Shown one piece after another: positions 1-12,600 of a stretch of DNA of 64,000 nt (position 1 is its first letter; each line of letters starts with the position of its first letter). The stretch spans positions 28,191,265-28,255,264 of the forward strand of contig NC_088303.1 of NCBI RefSeq assembly GCF_032854445.1, given 5' to 3'. The DNA is from Liolophura sinensis. Taxonomy: Eukaryota; Mollusca; Polyplacophora; Chitonida; Chitonidae. Made by a program: the position numbers and the translations under genes. The notes under the pieces were generated by a model, which ran no database searches, had not been told where the DNA came from, and saw nothing but the letters and a program-made list of their open reading frames with translations.

Positions 1-376
1 TCAGTGGAAGAAAGCAAACCTAAAGTAAATGTCTGCTCAATGGGAACGTGTTTAATCAACTGCTATGATACTTGTATAATCATCTATAATCAAATTTATG
101 CATCCCAAATATACTCGCAGTTTTTAACCTATATCACAGCTTTGTTTAATACAATTTTTTCACCATCTGCGATCTTCAACATATTTTTATACCCAAGATA
201 GCCGGTCACTACATCCTAAAAAAGGTTATTCTTAAAGGCATGATATAGAGCCTGCTTAAATCTTATTACAATGGACAAAATCTGCAGAGTTTAATCACCC
301 GAAATGCTACAATTAAAATAATCAATTATTTCTGCAGATTACCGCAATAAACACCATAAAGAACAAGGGCACAAAC
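1..376. other. agrin intron after K9 (partial)
   Basis: AT-rich sequence left of the K9 donor. No cysteine-rich, EGF or SEA-like reading was found, so it is taken as the start of the next intron. Confidence 0.6.
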
Positions 377-610
377 CACTGCAGGGTCCACTGTAGGCCA
401 CTTTTATGTCTTGCTTCAGACGACATGCAAACAGTTTCAGCTGACATTCTGAGCCGTACGTCTGTCCGTTTGTCCCGCAGACAAGTGAGGGTCTCTCATT
501 GAATGGACAGGTGCCTTTACAGATGCACTGAGCCACGCCCTCTGTCTCCTCACAAACTGAACCAAACTGACAGGAGAGTTCCCAACACTTCACAGGAGTG
601 TCTCGACCAT
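377..610 (-). CDS. AGRN: agrin exon: FS/Kazal module 9 (K9)
   Basis: The acceptor is gatgttgcAG at 612-611. After NGRDTPVK the module has ten cysteines, from [12 protein letters not shown] to AYSGPC, with the Kazal core [14 protein letters not shown] and the helix ACRLKQD. QLK and ACR match FS9 of vertebrate agrin. The donor is uncertain: G|GTTTGT at 376 and A|GTGGTT at 379 both keep phase 1. I give the former, which makes 234 bp. The next exons (SEA region onward) lie outside the window. Confidence 0.92.
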
Positions 611-3600
611 CTGCAACATCATTTGATTCGCAGGATTAATTATCCAGCTACATGTACATGTATTACATTTCTTACTTTCGCATTACTCGTGATGGCAAAT
701 ACAGTTCAAAGTACACTATACAATGTTTGGTTTTTTAAACACAAAATCACTGCATGTGAGCATGTTTTAAACATATACATAGAAAATATGATATAGGACA
801 CAGTTATAACAGAGAAATATGCAAAAAATTCTAAGTTTTCTAAGTTTTGAAAGCTGAGAAGATGAAGTTCTGCATTTGGGATAAGGCACTGACGGACAAT
901 TCACTCTGAGTGGCCATGTAGTAGAAGCCCTTATGAACTTGGCCAATCATTAGCCCTAAAAGAGTCACGTGATAATTGGCTGTCACGTCCAAAAAACTGT
1001 TAGCTGTAGATTGTCAAACTGTGGTTTCTTATAGTGGATAGACAGATATTGATACAATACATTGGATTTTGCTGTTAGTTGAAGTGTTAAACTGATGCTT
1101 TTGGACCACACATTTATGAGCAGGGAACTGAAAAGACTGCCCCTGTCACAATGCGTTGGGCGTTTATGTCCCCTATGTTGGGCAGGATACTGCGGTAACT
1201 AGTCAGGGTGAGCTGGCAAGAAAACAGCTGCAGGAGAGTCATTGCTTGAAGAAAAATATTGTGACTTTGCATTATTTTTTTCTTAGCAAAGTAAGATTTA
1301 TCATGAAAATATCTTCCCGAAATGTGAATGAAGAGTTTGTTATCAATCAAAAAGTCCTGCTATTTTCGGTAAATTCCCTTAAGTCGGTACAGCCAGCTAG
1401 GTCAAATGCTTACACCCACGCAGTACGAGGACAAGCAGGACCGCTAAAACATGACGCTTGTATGTCCACGAACACTGACCTGACCGAGCACCAAACTAAA
1501 ACAAACATCCACCCTTTGACCACGGAACAGGGCTGATGCTCTTTGGTTGGATATCAGATGTTTTTGTTTGAATTTTGTCATTGTCACATTGCTTAATACC
1601 GATGGTACGGGAGAGCTCCTAGGTTTTGTGACGTCACTCTAGTTAGCTATAACATGGCAAAATGGCATCATACAATGAGTGACTAGGTACTGACAATTGT
1701 TTGCTATTTATTTTGTTGATAAGTGGTGTAGAATTTTTCAAATATTTTTAGAACATTTCTCAAATACTACTTTATTAAATAATTCGGCTTTAGTGGCTGA
1801 CTTTATGTTCACTTTAAGACAAATTCTCGAACATCTACAAGTCTTAATTCCTCTGAAGCATTCAGAACGTGTTATTTTTCATTTTATGAGTTTTACATAT
1901 CAGCACCATTGTACCACAGCTATAACAGATGTCATGCCACAGATGCCACACATTTTCTCCTCGAATTTGTGCAAAGTGTAATGTACATACTTTTTACATC
2001 CATTCCTATTTTTTTCTTGTTACCTTTTCCAGTATTATTCTTTGAACACATTAAAATTCAGTTTAATACTGTCCTCCATGCAGTCAATAAATTCCTGAAC
2101 AGTCTTATGAAATACTATGAAACACTAATTAAGTACGTACCCTAGTGTGGACTTACAGAGTGTATGCAGTATTAAAGAAAATTTCAATTAAACACAGAGC
2201 TCAATTTCTGTTTCATGGTTGGAGAAACCGGAGTCTATTATCAATAAAGTCCACAGCAGCCTTGACTTGACCAATGAGGCTGTGTGTATCAATTCCACTG
2301 GCTTAACGTGACTTTTCTCTACCATTAAGCCTAACTATAGTCACGGAAGTAAAATGTTCTTGAGTACAACCTATAAGATCAGACAATAAATGAATAAAAC
2401 AATGTCTCCATTTACCTGCTTAAACAATACTCGCAATGCTAATCCCTCTTTGGCTAAAGTTTATTTGCTCAAAGCTCAGACAATATGAGAACAAAGATTT
2501 CTTATCTTTCCCTAACTGCAAAATCAGATTTCCAAATGAAAACAGCTAATCTTACTGTTATCACATCCGAATGGTCCAAGCAGGCTTCCATTAGGGCAGA
2601 TGTTACACTTCATGCCTGTGTAACCAGGCTTGCACATGCAGCGACCCGTCATCTGCTCACAGTCATCACGCACAGAACCATGAATGTTACAGCCACATGC
2701 TGGAGAGAAACAAAACGAGGTAGATAACCCTACAAACTTATCTGCAACAGTGCTCATCAAGGGGAGGTAATGCTAGCTTTACTGACCACGAGTAACATTT
2801 CCATTTTATAACTGAGTCTTAAAATTTTACAGTTATAAGTTACCTTTGAATACCTACAAGACACCATAAATAAACAGTGATACAAGTTTACAATTTCCTC
2901 CTCTAAATTTTGCATAAATCTTGTGCAGATACATATATTCAATGTTATTTTCAGTCCAGACAGGCACTCATCTTTCTGTAGAGATGATCTTTAATCTCCA
3001 TGTCCTACTTGATTAATTGTTTTTTTTTCTTCCGAGCATGACTTTAAATCTTCTTTACAAATAATCAATAATTTTTCTATATTACTGATATTCAATTACA
3101 TTTACAGAGTACAGCCAGTCCATCTTGTTTATTCAGTACAGATATTCTCACATCTTTGTCCAGTTTAACCTGTTTGTTGAGTAAAGATAACAAGTATTTT
3201 CACCAAATACTCACGTATACAGCCAATGTTGCCTTCATTGATCCTGGGTAGTCCCCAGTAGCCTGGTTCACAGCGGTCACACCGAAGCCCCCCAACTCCA
3301 GGCTTACACGTGCACTGTCGGGACTTGGAGTCACAGGTCGTACTGAACGACCCCAGAGGATTACACTGACAGTAGCCTAGACGAGAAATGATATCATTAT
3401 TGTAAAGCCACGAGCCATCTTCACAGATGGTCAAAATTACACTGCACTAACTTTAACTTCACACAGGTGAAAATTGCTTCAAAAAAGGTACACAAACTGT
3501 TTCTTTGAATGCTTAATGATCACCTCTACTTTCAACTTTAATTGGAGGGAGGAGGCATCTCAAAGACATACAGTATGGGTTTTAGTTGAGGGAGGAGGTA

Positions 3601-6600
3601 GAGTATCTCACAGTCATACAGTATGAGTTTTAGTGGAGGGAGGAGGCAGAGTATCTCATAGACATACAGTATGGGTTTTAGTTGAGGGAGGAGGTAGAGT
3701 ATCTCACAGTCATACAGTATGAGTTTTAGTGGAGGGAGGAGGCAGAGTATCTCATAGACATACAGTATGGGTTTTAGTTGAGGGAGGAGGTAGAGTATCT
3801 CACAGTCATACAGTATGAGTTTTAATGGAGGGAGGAGGCAGAGTATCTCATAGACATACAGTATGGGTTTTAGTGGAGGGAGGAGGCAGAGTATCTCACA
3901 GTCATACAGTATGAGTTTTAGTGGAGGGAGGAGGCAGAGTATCTCACAGTCATACAGTATGGGTTTTAGTGGAGGGAGGAGGCAGAGTATCTCACAGTCA
4001 TACAGTATGAGTTTTAGTTGAGGGAGGAGGCAGAGTATCTCACAATCATACAGTATGGGTTTTAGTTGAGGGAGGAGGCAGAGTATCTCACAGTCATACA
4101 GTATGGGTTTTAGTGGAGGGAGGAGGCAGAGTATCTCATAGACATACAGTATGGGTTTTAGTGGAGGGAGGAGGCAGAGTATCTCATAGTCATACCATAT
4201 GGGTTTAGTGGAGGGAGGAGGCAGAGTATCTCATAGTCATACAGCATGAGTTTAGTGCAGGGATGAGGCAGAGTATCTGACAGTCATACAGTATGGCTTT
4301 TAGTGGAGGGAGGAGACAGAGTATCTGACAGTCATACAGTATGAGTTTAAGTGGAGGGAGGGCGCAGAGTATCTCATAGTCATACAGTATGGGTTGCCTT
4401 ACTTGGGCATCCAGCATGATACGCCCCAGGGGAGACCGTCTTGCCATCCGGGCAACATCCATAGGGTGTGTCCCAACAACTCTTGGTTTGATCTGGCATG
4501 AATGAAATACAACATTATTGTCACTTGACTGGATACGGCTGTCCACTGTTTCATTTTTACAAATGTACACACACTATGTTTCAAATATTCGAAGCAGTAC
4601 TGTTTCTGGCCGTAAATTGTTTTGAGCGATGTTTATAATCAGTTTTAACTCTCATCATTTTCATGCATTCCTAAACTTCATCAATGTCTAAATTGTACTC
4701 TTATTTTTTTTTTATGTCAGCCAAGGCAGTTTATACAATTTGCAACACAAATTGCATGTTTTACTTTACTATCATAGAAAGATTAATCTTTTTGTATACA
4801 CCTACCTTCAGGACAACACTTCGCAAATGACTGTCCTTTGTGACAATAACTGTGGGCGGGACAAACGTCATGTTGGAAATCACAGTCGTATTCCTGACTT
4901 GTGATTGGATTAATCAAGGGCTCTTTGCCATCACAAGCCTCTTCCTCAATATCTGTAAACCAATCAAACTGCATCATTTAAAACTGCATGACTGTTGTTT
5001 TTGAGATGCTTTCATTCTTCCCAGGAGCAAGGGGTGATAAACAACATGGAGTTAAATAGGCAAAATGCAGTTTTTTTTGCAATTTCCTGAAGACAAAAGC
5101 CTCACAGGATACTGAAACTATCATATTTGAAAACCAGGCACATTCTGAGTACTTTTCCATGACGAATTTCATACCTAAAACCTTTGTCTGTCACTTTTTA
5201 TGGTAAAATGTTATTCAAGGCCTATCTTGTCTGGGTTAAATTCACCTTGTTTTCACACCCAGTGCACTTGTCACATGTCCGAAGATTGTGCTGATAATTG
5301 CCTCAGATCAGAGTAGCTATGACATTAATCCAAAATTATGACTTGTTTCTGATGATGTAATGATTTCTGGCTCCTCAGAGATGCAATAACAAAACATACT
5401 TCACAAAAATCCCTCCCCTAGTCTAACTGCTCCTCTGTTCTACTCCACCAAGTCACACTTACTGGCAAGCTCTTTGCCTATTGTAGACACTTATGTAAAT
5501 GTGCTATATACTGTATTAACATACCGCAGTTTTCCAAAGCTTGTTTGCTTATCTCCTCTTGCCTCCTGCATGACTCCTCCCTCATAAGACATTCATTACC
5601 ATAGGTACTACCGTCAGAGCCACACACTACCTCCCTGAAAGGCAATAATGTGATCTGTTACAAATCAAAAGTAAAGCTGAGAAGGCACCCATGACTTGGC
5701 TGTCCAGCCACTGGTTAGACAAGACTCCCTGCACCAATAGTCAACAAACTGATTGAATAACTTAATGGTGTTCAGCCCCATACTCATGAATTTTTCACTT
5801 CTATAATAGTAGAATGCCCAGAGCAAACCACCAATCTTCGGCGGGTACCTGACAATTTTCCCTACTTAAGGCCACAGCCACAAAAGTGAGACCCAGTGCT
5901 CTGACCACTGGAGGAAGTAAAGGTTCCCTGAACAAATGGAAAGTTAGGATGGTGCACAACTGCAGTATGTGGGCAAGAATATCTGTATTGACAATTTTCT
6001 TGTAAAAAATAAAAAAGGTTATAAATAAACTTTTTTTATTTATTATTATCGTGATTCCCCATATCTGGTCAGTTTTCATACAGACATATTGTGTTTTTTA
6101 CTTCTCACCATACAATAGACCAAATATGTGCGTTCATCCATTAACAGTATACTTGACAACTATGGATTGATGGACTTTGGACCACCTTTTTCTTGTATGT
6201 CACAGCAATGCCAAATAATTATTTCTTCACTTGATTGGTCTTTTACTCCGCACTCAAGAATATTTTAATTAAACGACGGAGGCCAGCTACATGGTGAGGG
6301 GAAACCTGACAGAGCCCAGGGGCAATCCACGACCATCCGCAGATTGCTGAAAGACCTTCTCTCATATGGCGAGAGAGGAAGCTAGCAAAGGCTGGACCTG
6401 GTGAGAGGCTCCTGGGTCATTGTGCTGACCTGGCACCAATGCCAAATACAAGTGCAGACAAAAGCCTTTACCTGACAGCCTCACAGTTGAAGTTGCATGT
6501 ACATCCATGTTCATTGTCCGCTGTCAGAGCGCATGTGCCTCCAAAATTACATGTGGTCTCATCACACACCTCATCTCCAGAGCCACCTATAACACACCAA

Positions 6601-9600
6601 ATATCATATTAGAGATGTATGGATTTTAAAATGCAATAATATAAAAAGCCTTTTAAAAAGACAAAAAAAAATCTCATTCAAAGTGAATTTATGTGGTAGT
6701 TAAATGGATTCAAATATTTCAACTCCAACTCTTTTTTTACTTGTACTTCTGAAGATAGATTAAGTAAAGGCACTTTTACATATATAGACACACTTAGTGT
6801 ACTTTGTGATGTTTTCCTGTTTGTATTGAAAACAAAACAGGACCGCTGTAAGGACTTACTTCCAGACATTTCATACGTGTCACACTCCCGGTTGAAAATG
6901 GCGTCGAGTTCGATACTCTGAGAGCAGGCCACCATTCTCATCTCACACTCGTTCTTGTAGGTCTGCTCGTCGCTGGCACACACGGGGTCGTAGGTGGAGG
7001 GGCACGTCATGGGGCAGACGCACAGACCGTTCTCACACTTGGCACCGAACTTACACTTTACCTTGTTACAAAGATCTGCAGAAGTAAACAAAGTCATGGT
7101 TTTTAACCTTCTAGGTACAATGTACCACTAATGTGTTTCCACTGAAGTTTGGTTGGTAAAAATACACCTTCAGGAGCAGGTGAAGATCATACAATGACAC
7201 TTTTGATAAGAAAATCATCAAACTTCATAAAAAAAGCTCTTACATGGCTCTATATGGTGGATGAATCAATCAGTAACAAGTAAAATTCTTAACCTTATTA
7301 CTCTATTTCTTCTAAAATTTGGAACACCTGGTCTGCTAGTTTTATCCAAGATGTATGTAATTCTAGCAGGAATACTGAGTTTCTTTTTTCCTTACATGGT
7401 TTGACCATCTAATGATCAACATATCTTTACTTTTGCAAAAGGCTGGTAAAGAAATGTAATATTCCACTTTCAGCACTACTAATATCTGTCCCAAAGTTTA
7501 GAAGAATTGGGTAAGTTGAAAAACAATATCTTCTATTTGTTTGGTTGTTGTTTAATACCATACTCAGGAATTCTTCCTTTATACTAAGGCAGTCAGTTAA
7601 GCATGGAGGATGGAGTTCCTGGGGAAATAACGTATGTTTAGTTCTCAGACATGAAGGCAGAGAAATCGTCAAAAATCGGAAACTGGTCACATCATATGAA
7701 AGTCTCTAGAATTTTCCAGGGAATTAGATTTTTATTGATTTATTGATCATGAATTACACACACAATCCTGAAAACTTTCATCTCTGTGTTTTGTAGGTGA
7801 ATTAAAAAATGTGTCTTTATTGGCTCATTTAGACCTTTTGAGAGGTAAATTAAGACGTAGTTTGACTTAAGTAAAAAATATCGTTGTGGAATCAGCCCCT
7901 GATGTCTGTGAACAAGTGGTTGCCTAGCAATCACACATACCACATTCGCCCACAGACACGATGGTGATTAGCTGTTTCTTGGTGCATGCCGCAACCTTCA
8001 GCTCACATTCGTTTTGATAGGTCACTCCATCTGTGCCGCAAACTTTAGATTCCACCTAGATATGCAAAAAAAACAACAACAACAGAAACCCGTAAGTCGA
8101 TGTAGTATGCAGAATAAAATATAGATGTAGAGTATAGAATAAAATACAGATGTAGAATATAGAAAAGAATACAGATGTAAAGTGTAGAATAGAATACAGA
8201 TGTAGAGTATAGAAAAGAATAATAGAGTAGATTACAGATGCAGAGTAGAGAATAGAATACAGATGTTAAGTACAGAATAAAATACATATGTAGAGTTTAG
8301 AATAGAAATACAGATGGAAAACGTATGTTACAGATGTAGAATATAGAATATAATGCAAATACAGAATATACATGTATATGATACAGATACAGAATATAGA
8401 AGAGAATGCAAGAGGAGATACATGACAGAATATCAAACTTCCACATTAAAAATAGTTTCTCTATGCAGTATGCAAAAAAATGCGTCAATTCAGTATCTGA
8501 CTGAGACGTTAATTATGGCATGTTCCCATAAAGCAATGATTAGTAAAGATTATTAGCTGTAAGGAGTGGTTGCATCTGAACTCTTAGGATGTACAGGAAT
8601 ACTGGCTGCAACCCCGGGTTATTACAACAGTATTTACAACAATCAGTTTGAATTTAAACACCAAAATTAGTGTTTTTGTTGAACTAGAATCATGTTAATT
8701 TATACATTATAATTCAGATTTAAATACAGAGTGTTAACTGAGATAAACAAATGAAAACCACAATGGTTGCTTTGATTCCTCTCTTACAATGAGAAGAGAT
8801 ATACAATGAGAAGAAAGTGATAGAGACTGTGTCTATATATACCATGTATACACATTAACAGAAACACCTTTTTTTCAATAACAAACATAATATCATGCAA
8901 TCCACGACATGCAAAGAATGCAAATGTGATTTGAGAATTTGAGTAGAACCAGAAGTCTATTATCTAGAAGTATGCAACTTCCCTATAGCTAGTTTCCATG
9001 GCACTTTACACTTTTCTTCCATCTCTAACACATTATGTGACGTATCTGCGCAGCCATGTATGTTTTTTTCTCCACTGCACAGCTAATGTTTGAGAAACGG
9101 CTGATGCATGGAGGGATCCAAACGCAGTTGTGTTGAAATAGACTTTAAAAAATTAGGACAATGAAGAATTTAGTAAAAGGACAACAATGTCTTTGATAGT
9201 AATTGTTTTAGAGTTGCATGGAAATATAAATGTAGTAAATGAGTTTATAACTGCATACTAACAATGATTAACGAAATTGTAGTTATTAAATACTGAGTTT
9301 CGGTTTCAATGTGTGACCAGTTCTTGCAGCAGACATTTAAAATTTAGATTTCCCATGATTCAGTTCACAATTTTGTGAAGAGTTTGGCATGTTTCTCCAC
9401 CAGGTGGTGCAAGCTTCTACAGATGACGTAACATGTGTACTGTGTCGTTGAGACTAGCTATAGGGAAAAGGCATACTTCTGGTAAAACATATCGAGAAAG
9501 AACAAAACGCACACACAGAATGGCAACCATTACTAATTAAACAAAACTAACAGACATAACATCATGGAGGCCTCACTCATGCTTATTATTTATTTATTTA

Positions 9601-12600
9601 ATTGATTGTTCCTTTTTTTTCACTCATATGATGATGGTCAGTTATAAGGATGCAGAAACTGGCATACCCATGGCAAACCACGACTGTCAGCAAATCAGAG
9701 TCAAAACTCTTCCCACATGAGAGGTACAGATATGCACACTGTACTGACCAGTATAATACAAGTGGACGGACATGAACGTGATCATTTGCTCAGGTGGTTG
9801 GAATGGATCAATGAAAACTTGTGGACAGGTGACAATAAAGCACATATACCACACTACAACATATATGTATATGGGTCAGACTACCTTGCGCTGGCGCTAA
9901 AAGTTCCAAGAAAGCATCAGGACAGAGCAGATCAAATCAAATATCAGCACTTTATGTAAACATTCATATGCATGTACCTAAATAAGCAAGATTCCAAACT
10001 TAATTTTGACTTTTCCATTATATAATAACATTATATGCTAATAAACTAATAAATCAATCAATCAATTAATTCTGTAACTTTTCAGCTAAGCCGTGTTGTA
10101 AGGGGAGGTAACTGCATGAGACACTCACCTGCACACACTGTGAGGGACAGACACAACGCGCCTGTTTTCCATCACTCTCACACACAGAGTAGAAGTCACA
10201 CTTCACCTGACTGCAGCCATCTACAACAGTCAGATGTTCTATTATATCAAGGCATCATATCACCCAAGCAATAATCTTGATGTGAAAATGGACTTATTTC
10301 ATCATTGTTCGTTTTAGATACGAATATTTCACTTTACATGGTGGGTGGGTGGGCTGGAATTCAAGTTCCTGGTTGGATTTATTTATTTATATATTTGATT
10401 GGTGTTTTATGTATTACTTAAGAATATTTCATTTATATGACGACGCCCTGCCTTATGGTGGGAGAAAACTGGGCAGAGCTCAGAGAAACCCCCGACCATC
10501 TGCAGGTTGCTGCTAGACCTTCACAAGTATTTGACCAGAGAGGAAGCCAGTATGAACTGCACTTGAACTCACAGAGACCCCATTGGTGAGAGGCTCCTGG
10601 GTCATCACTGCACTAGTTCGCTAACCCTTAGGCCAGTTTCTAGTGGGAGAAAACAGGACCAATCCCTAGGGACACCAACACACTCCATTGAGTACCCAAC
10701 AAACCTCCTGCTAAATGAAACGACACAGCCGCGCCAGTAGGAACTGGATTCATGGCACTTGAGGCCATCGTTATATTTGTTGAGTGTTGTCAGACTGATC
10801 CTCAAACAAAGCATCCCACTATAAATTTTAATGGAATTTTGATAAGAATTTTTGACGAAAAAATTCAGAATGTTAATATTCCTTATCTTTTTCTTTAACC
10901 AGAATACAAAAAAATAATAACAAATAAGGTCGGTTGGGTTATTCCCAACAAAGAATTTTTTTAAGGATGGCCTAACCTGCTTTGTCCTGGTTTCATTATC
11001 CATTTAGAAAAAACCACTGAAGAAAATACACCTACGTAAAGTTTTTATCAACTATCACTGACTGCATCATATGATTTTCTCTACTGTTCAACACTTACTA
11101 CAAAGTCCTTGTTGTCGAACTTCCACGTACGTTTTCCTTTCACAGTTCTCTATCCGAAGTTTACACTCATTTGTATAGGAAATTCCGTCTGTGCCACAAA
11201 CCTGAAGGCATAATACCAAAACAATGATTGGCAGGATCTGTTATGGGCATATCAACAGAATGTAAACTGTGATGGCCCTGTCATATCAACAGAATGTAAA
11301 CTGTAACGGCCCTGTCATTTCAACAGAATGTAAACTGTAACGGCCCTGTCATTTCAACAGAATGTAAACTGTGACGGCCCTGTCATTTCAACAGAATGTA
11401 AACTGTGACGGCCCTGTCATTTCAACAGAATGTAAACTGTGACGGCCCTGTCATTTCAACAGAATGTAAACTGTGACGGCCCTGTCATTTCAACAGAATG
11501 TAAACTGTGATGGCCCTGTCATTTCAACAGAATATAAACTGTGACGGCCCTGTAATTTGAATAAAATATAAACTGTGATGGCCCTGTCATTTAAATAGAA
11601 TATAAACTGTGACCGCCCTGTCATTTGAATAGAATATAAACTGTGACGGCCCTGTAATTTGAATAAAATATACACTGTGACGGCCTTGTCATGTCAGCAG
11701 ACTTCTAAATGTAACTCAGATATTATTTCATTATTTAACCTTTTTTTCCACATAAATTCACACAGAATGAAAAGCTACATGTAGTTACCGGTTTGAATTC
11801 CTCTGAGCAGGTAGGGCATTCACAGACTGGCAGGCCTCTCTTAACCACGCAGGTGGCTCCGTGATCGCAGACCGTCCCGCGACATGGCCCGTCCATACCT
11901 GACCAAAGACCAAGCCAGGTGAAAAATTAGAAACGTAAACATTCATTGCATGGTACTACAAATAAAACAAAAACATCATCAAAATAACAATACCTCCAAA
12001 TATTTCATTTGTTTTGGTAGTTGGTGGGCAGAATTGTAACAGTGGTGGCTTAATTACGATGGGTGCAGAAAGTCAATTCCCATTCAGCAGTGTTAATAGT
12101 AGTGTGGAAGTAATTTATTTATTCTGGTGTCTGACTCAGGTTTTATGTCCTGCTTTAGAACAATTTACTTACTTTGCAGAAGTCTGCTTTATATGTTGAG
12201 GTAAAACATAGGACACCATGAACCGTAACCAGATGCCGGACTTATGGCTGTGCCAGTAATATTGGTGTTAAGCTACATATGCTTATGTACATGTGTTCAA
12301 TTATCCAGATTGTGACCCACAGGCCATAGTATACTGAATTGTAGATGAGTATGTACAGTAATATATGGCATCTTCACAGCTGTATCATTTACACATCTCC
12401 GCTACATAACACTCCGCTAAAGAAATGCTTTTTGTGATCAACAACGAAATATTCAGCTCTGTTCTGAAAATCATACACATGCATTTATATGTTGTGACTT
12501 TTCCTAGGATCCCTCTTAAATCATAATACAGTGTACATATTAAAAATTACACACAAATGACACGGATTTACTTATACCTTTATGACATGTTCTAAAACCC

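Larger units (their letters stand above)
8056..10128. other. agrin intron splitting K6
   Basis: 2.07 kb. It contains a 25-bp minisatellite, an inverted-repeat element and a degraded SINE, each listed separately. No coding reading was found in the rest. Confidence 0.75.

Noticed and set aside
4205-4570. A 121-codon minus-strand frame with a 16-residue repeat ([10 protein letters not shown])
   Set aside because: It is the 48-bp minisatellite read in a frame different from the true GCC exon frame; the exon frame hits a stop soon after the donor.
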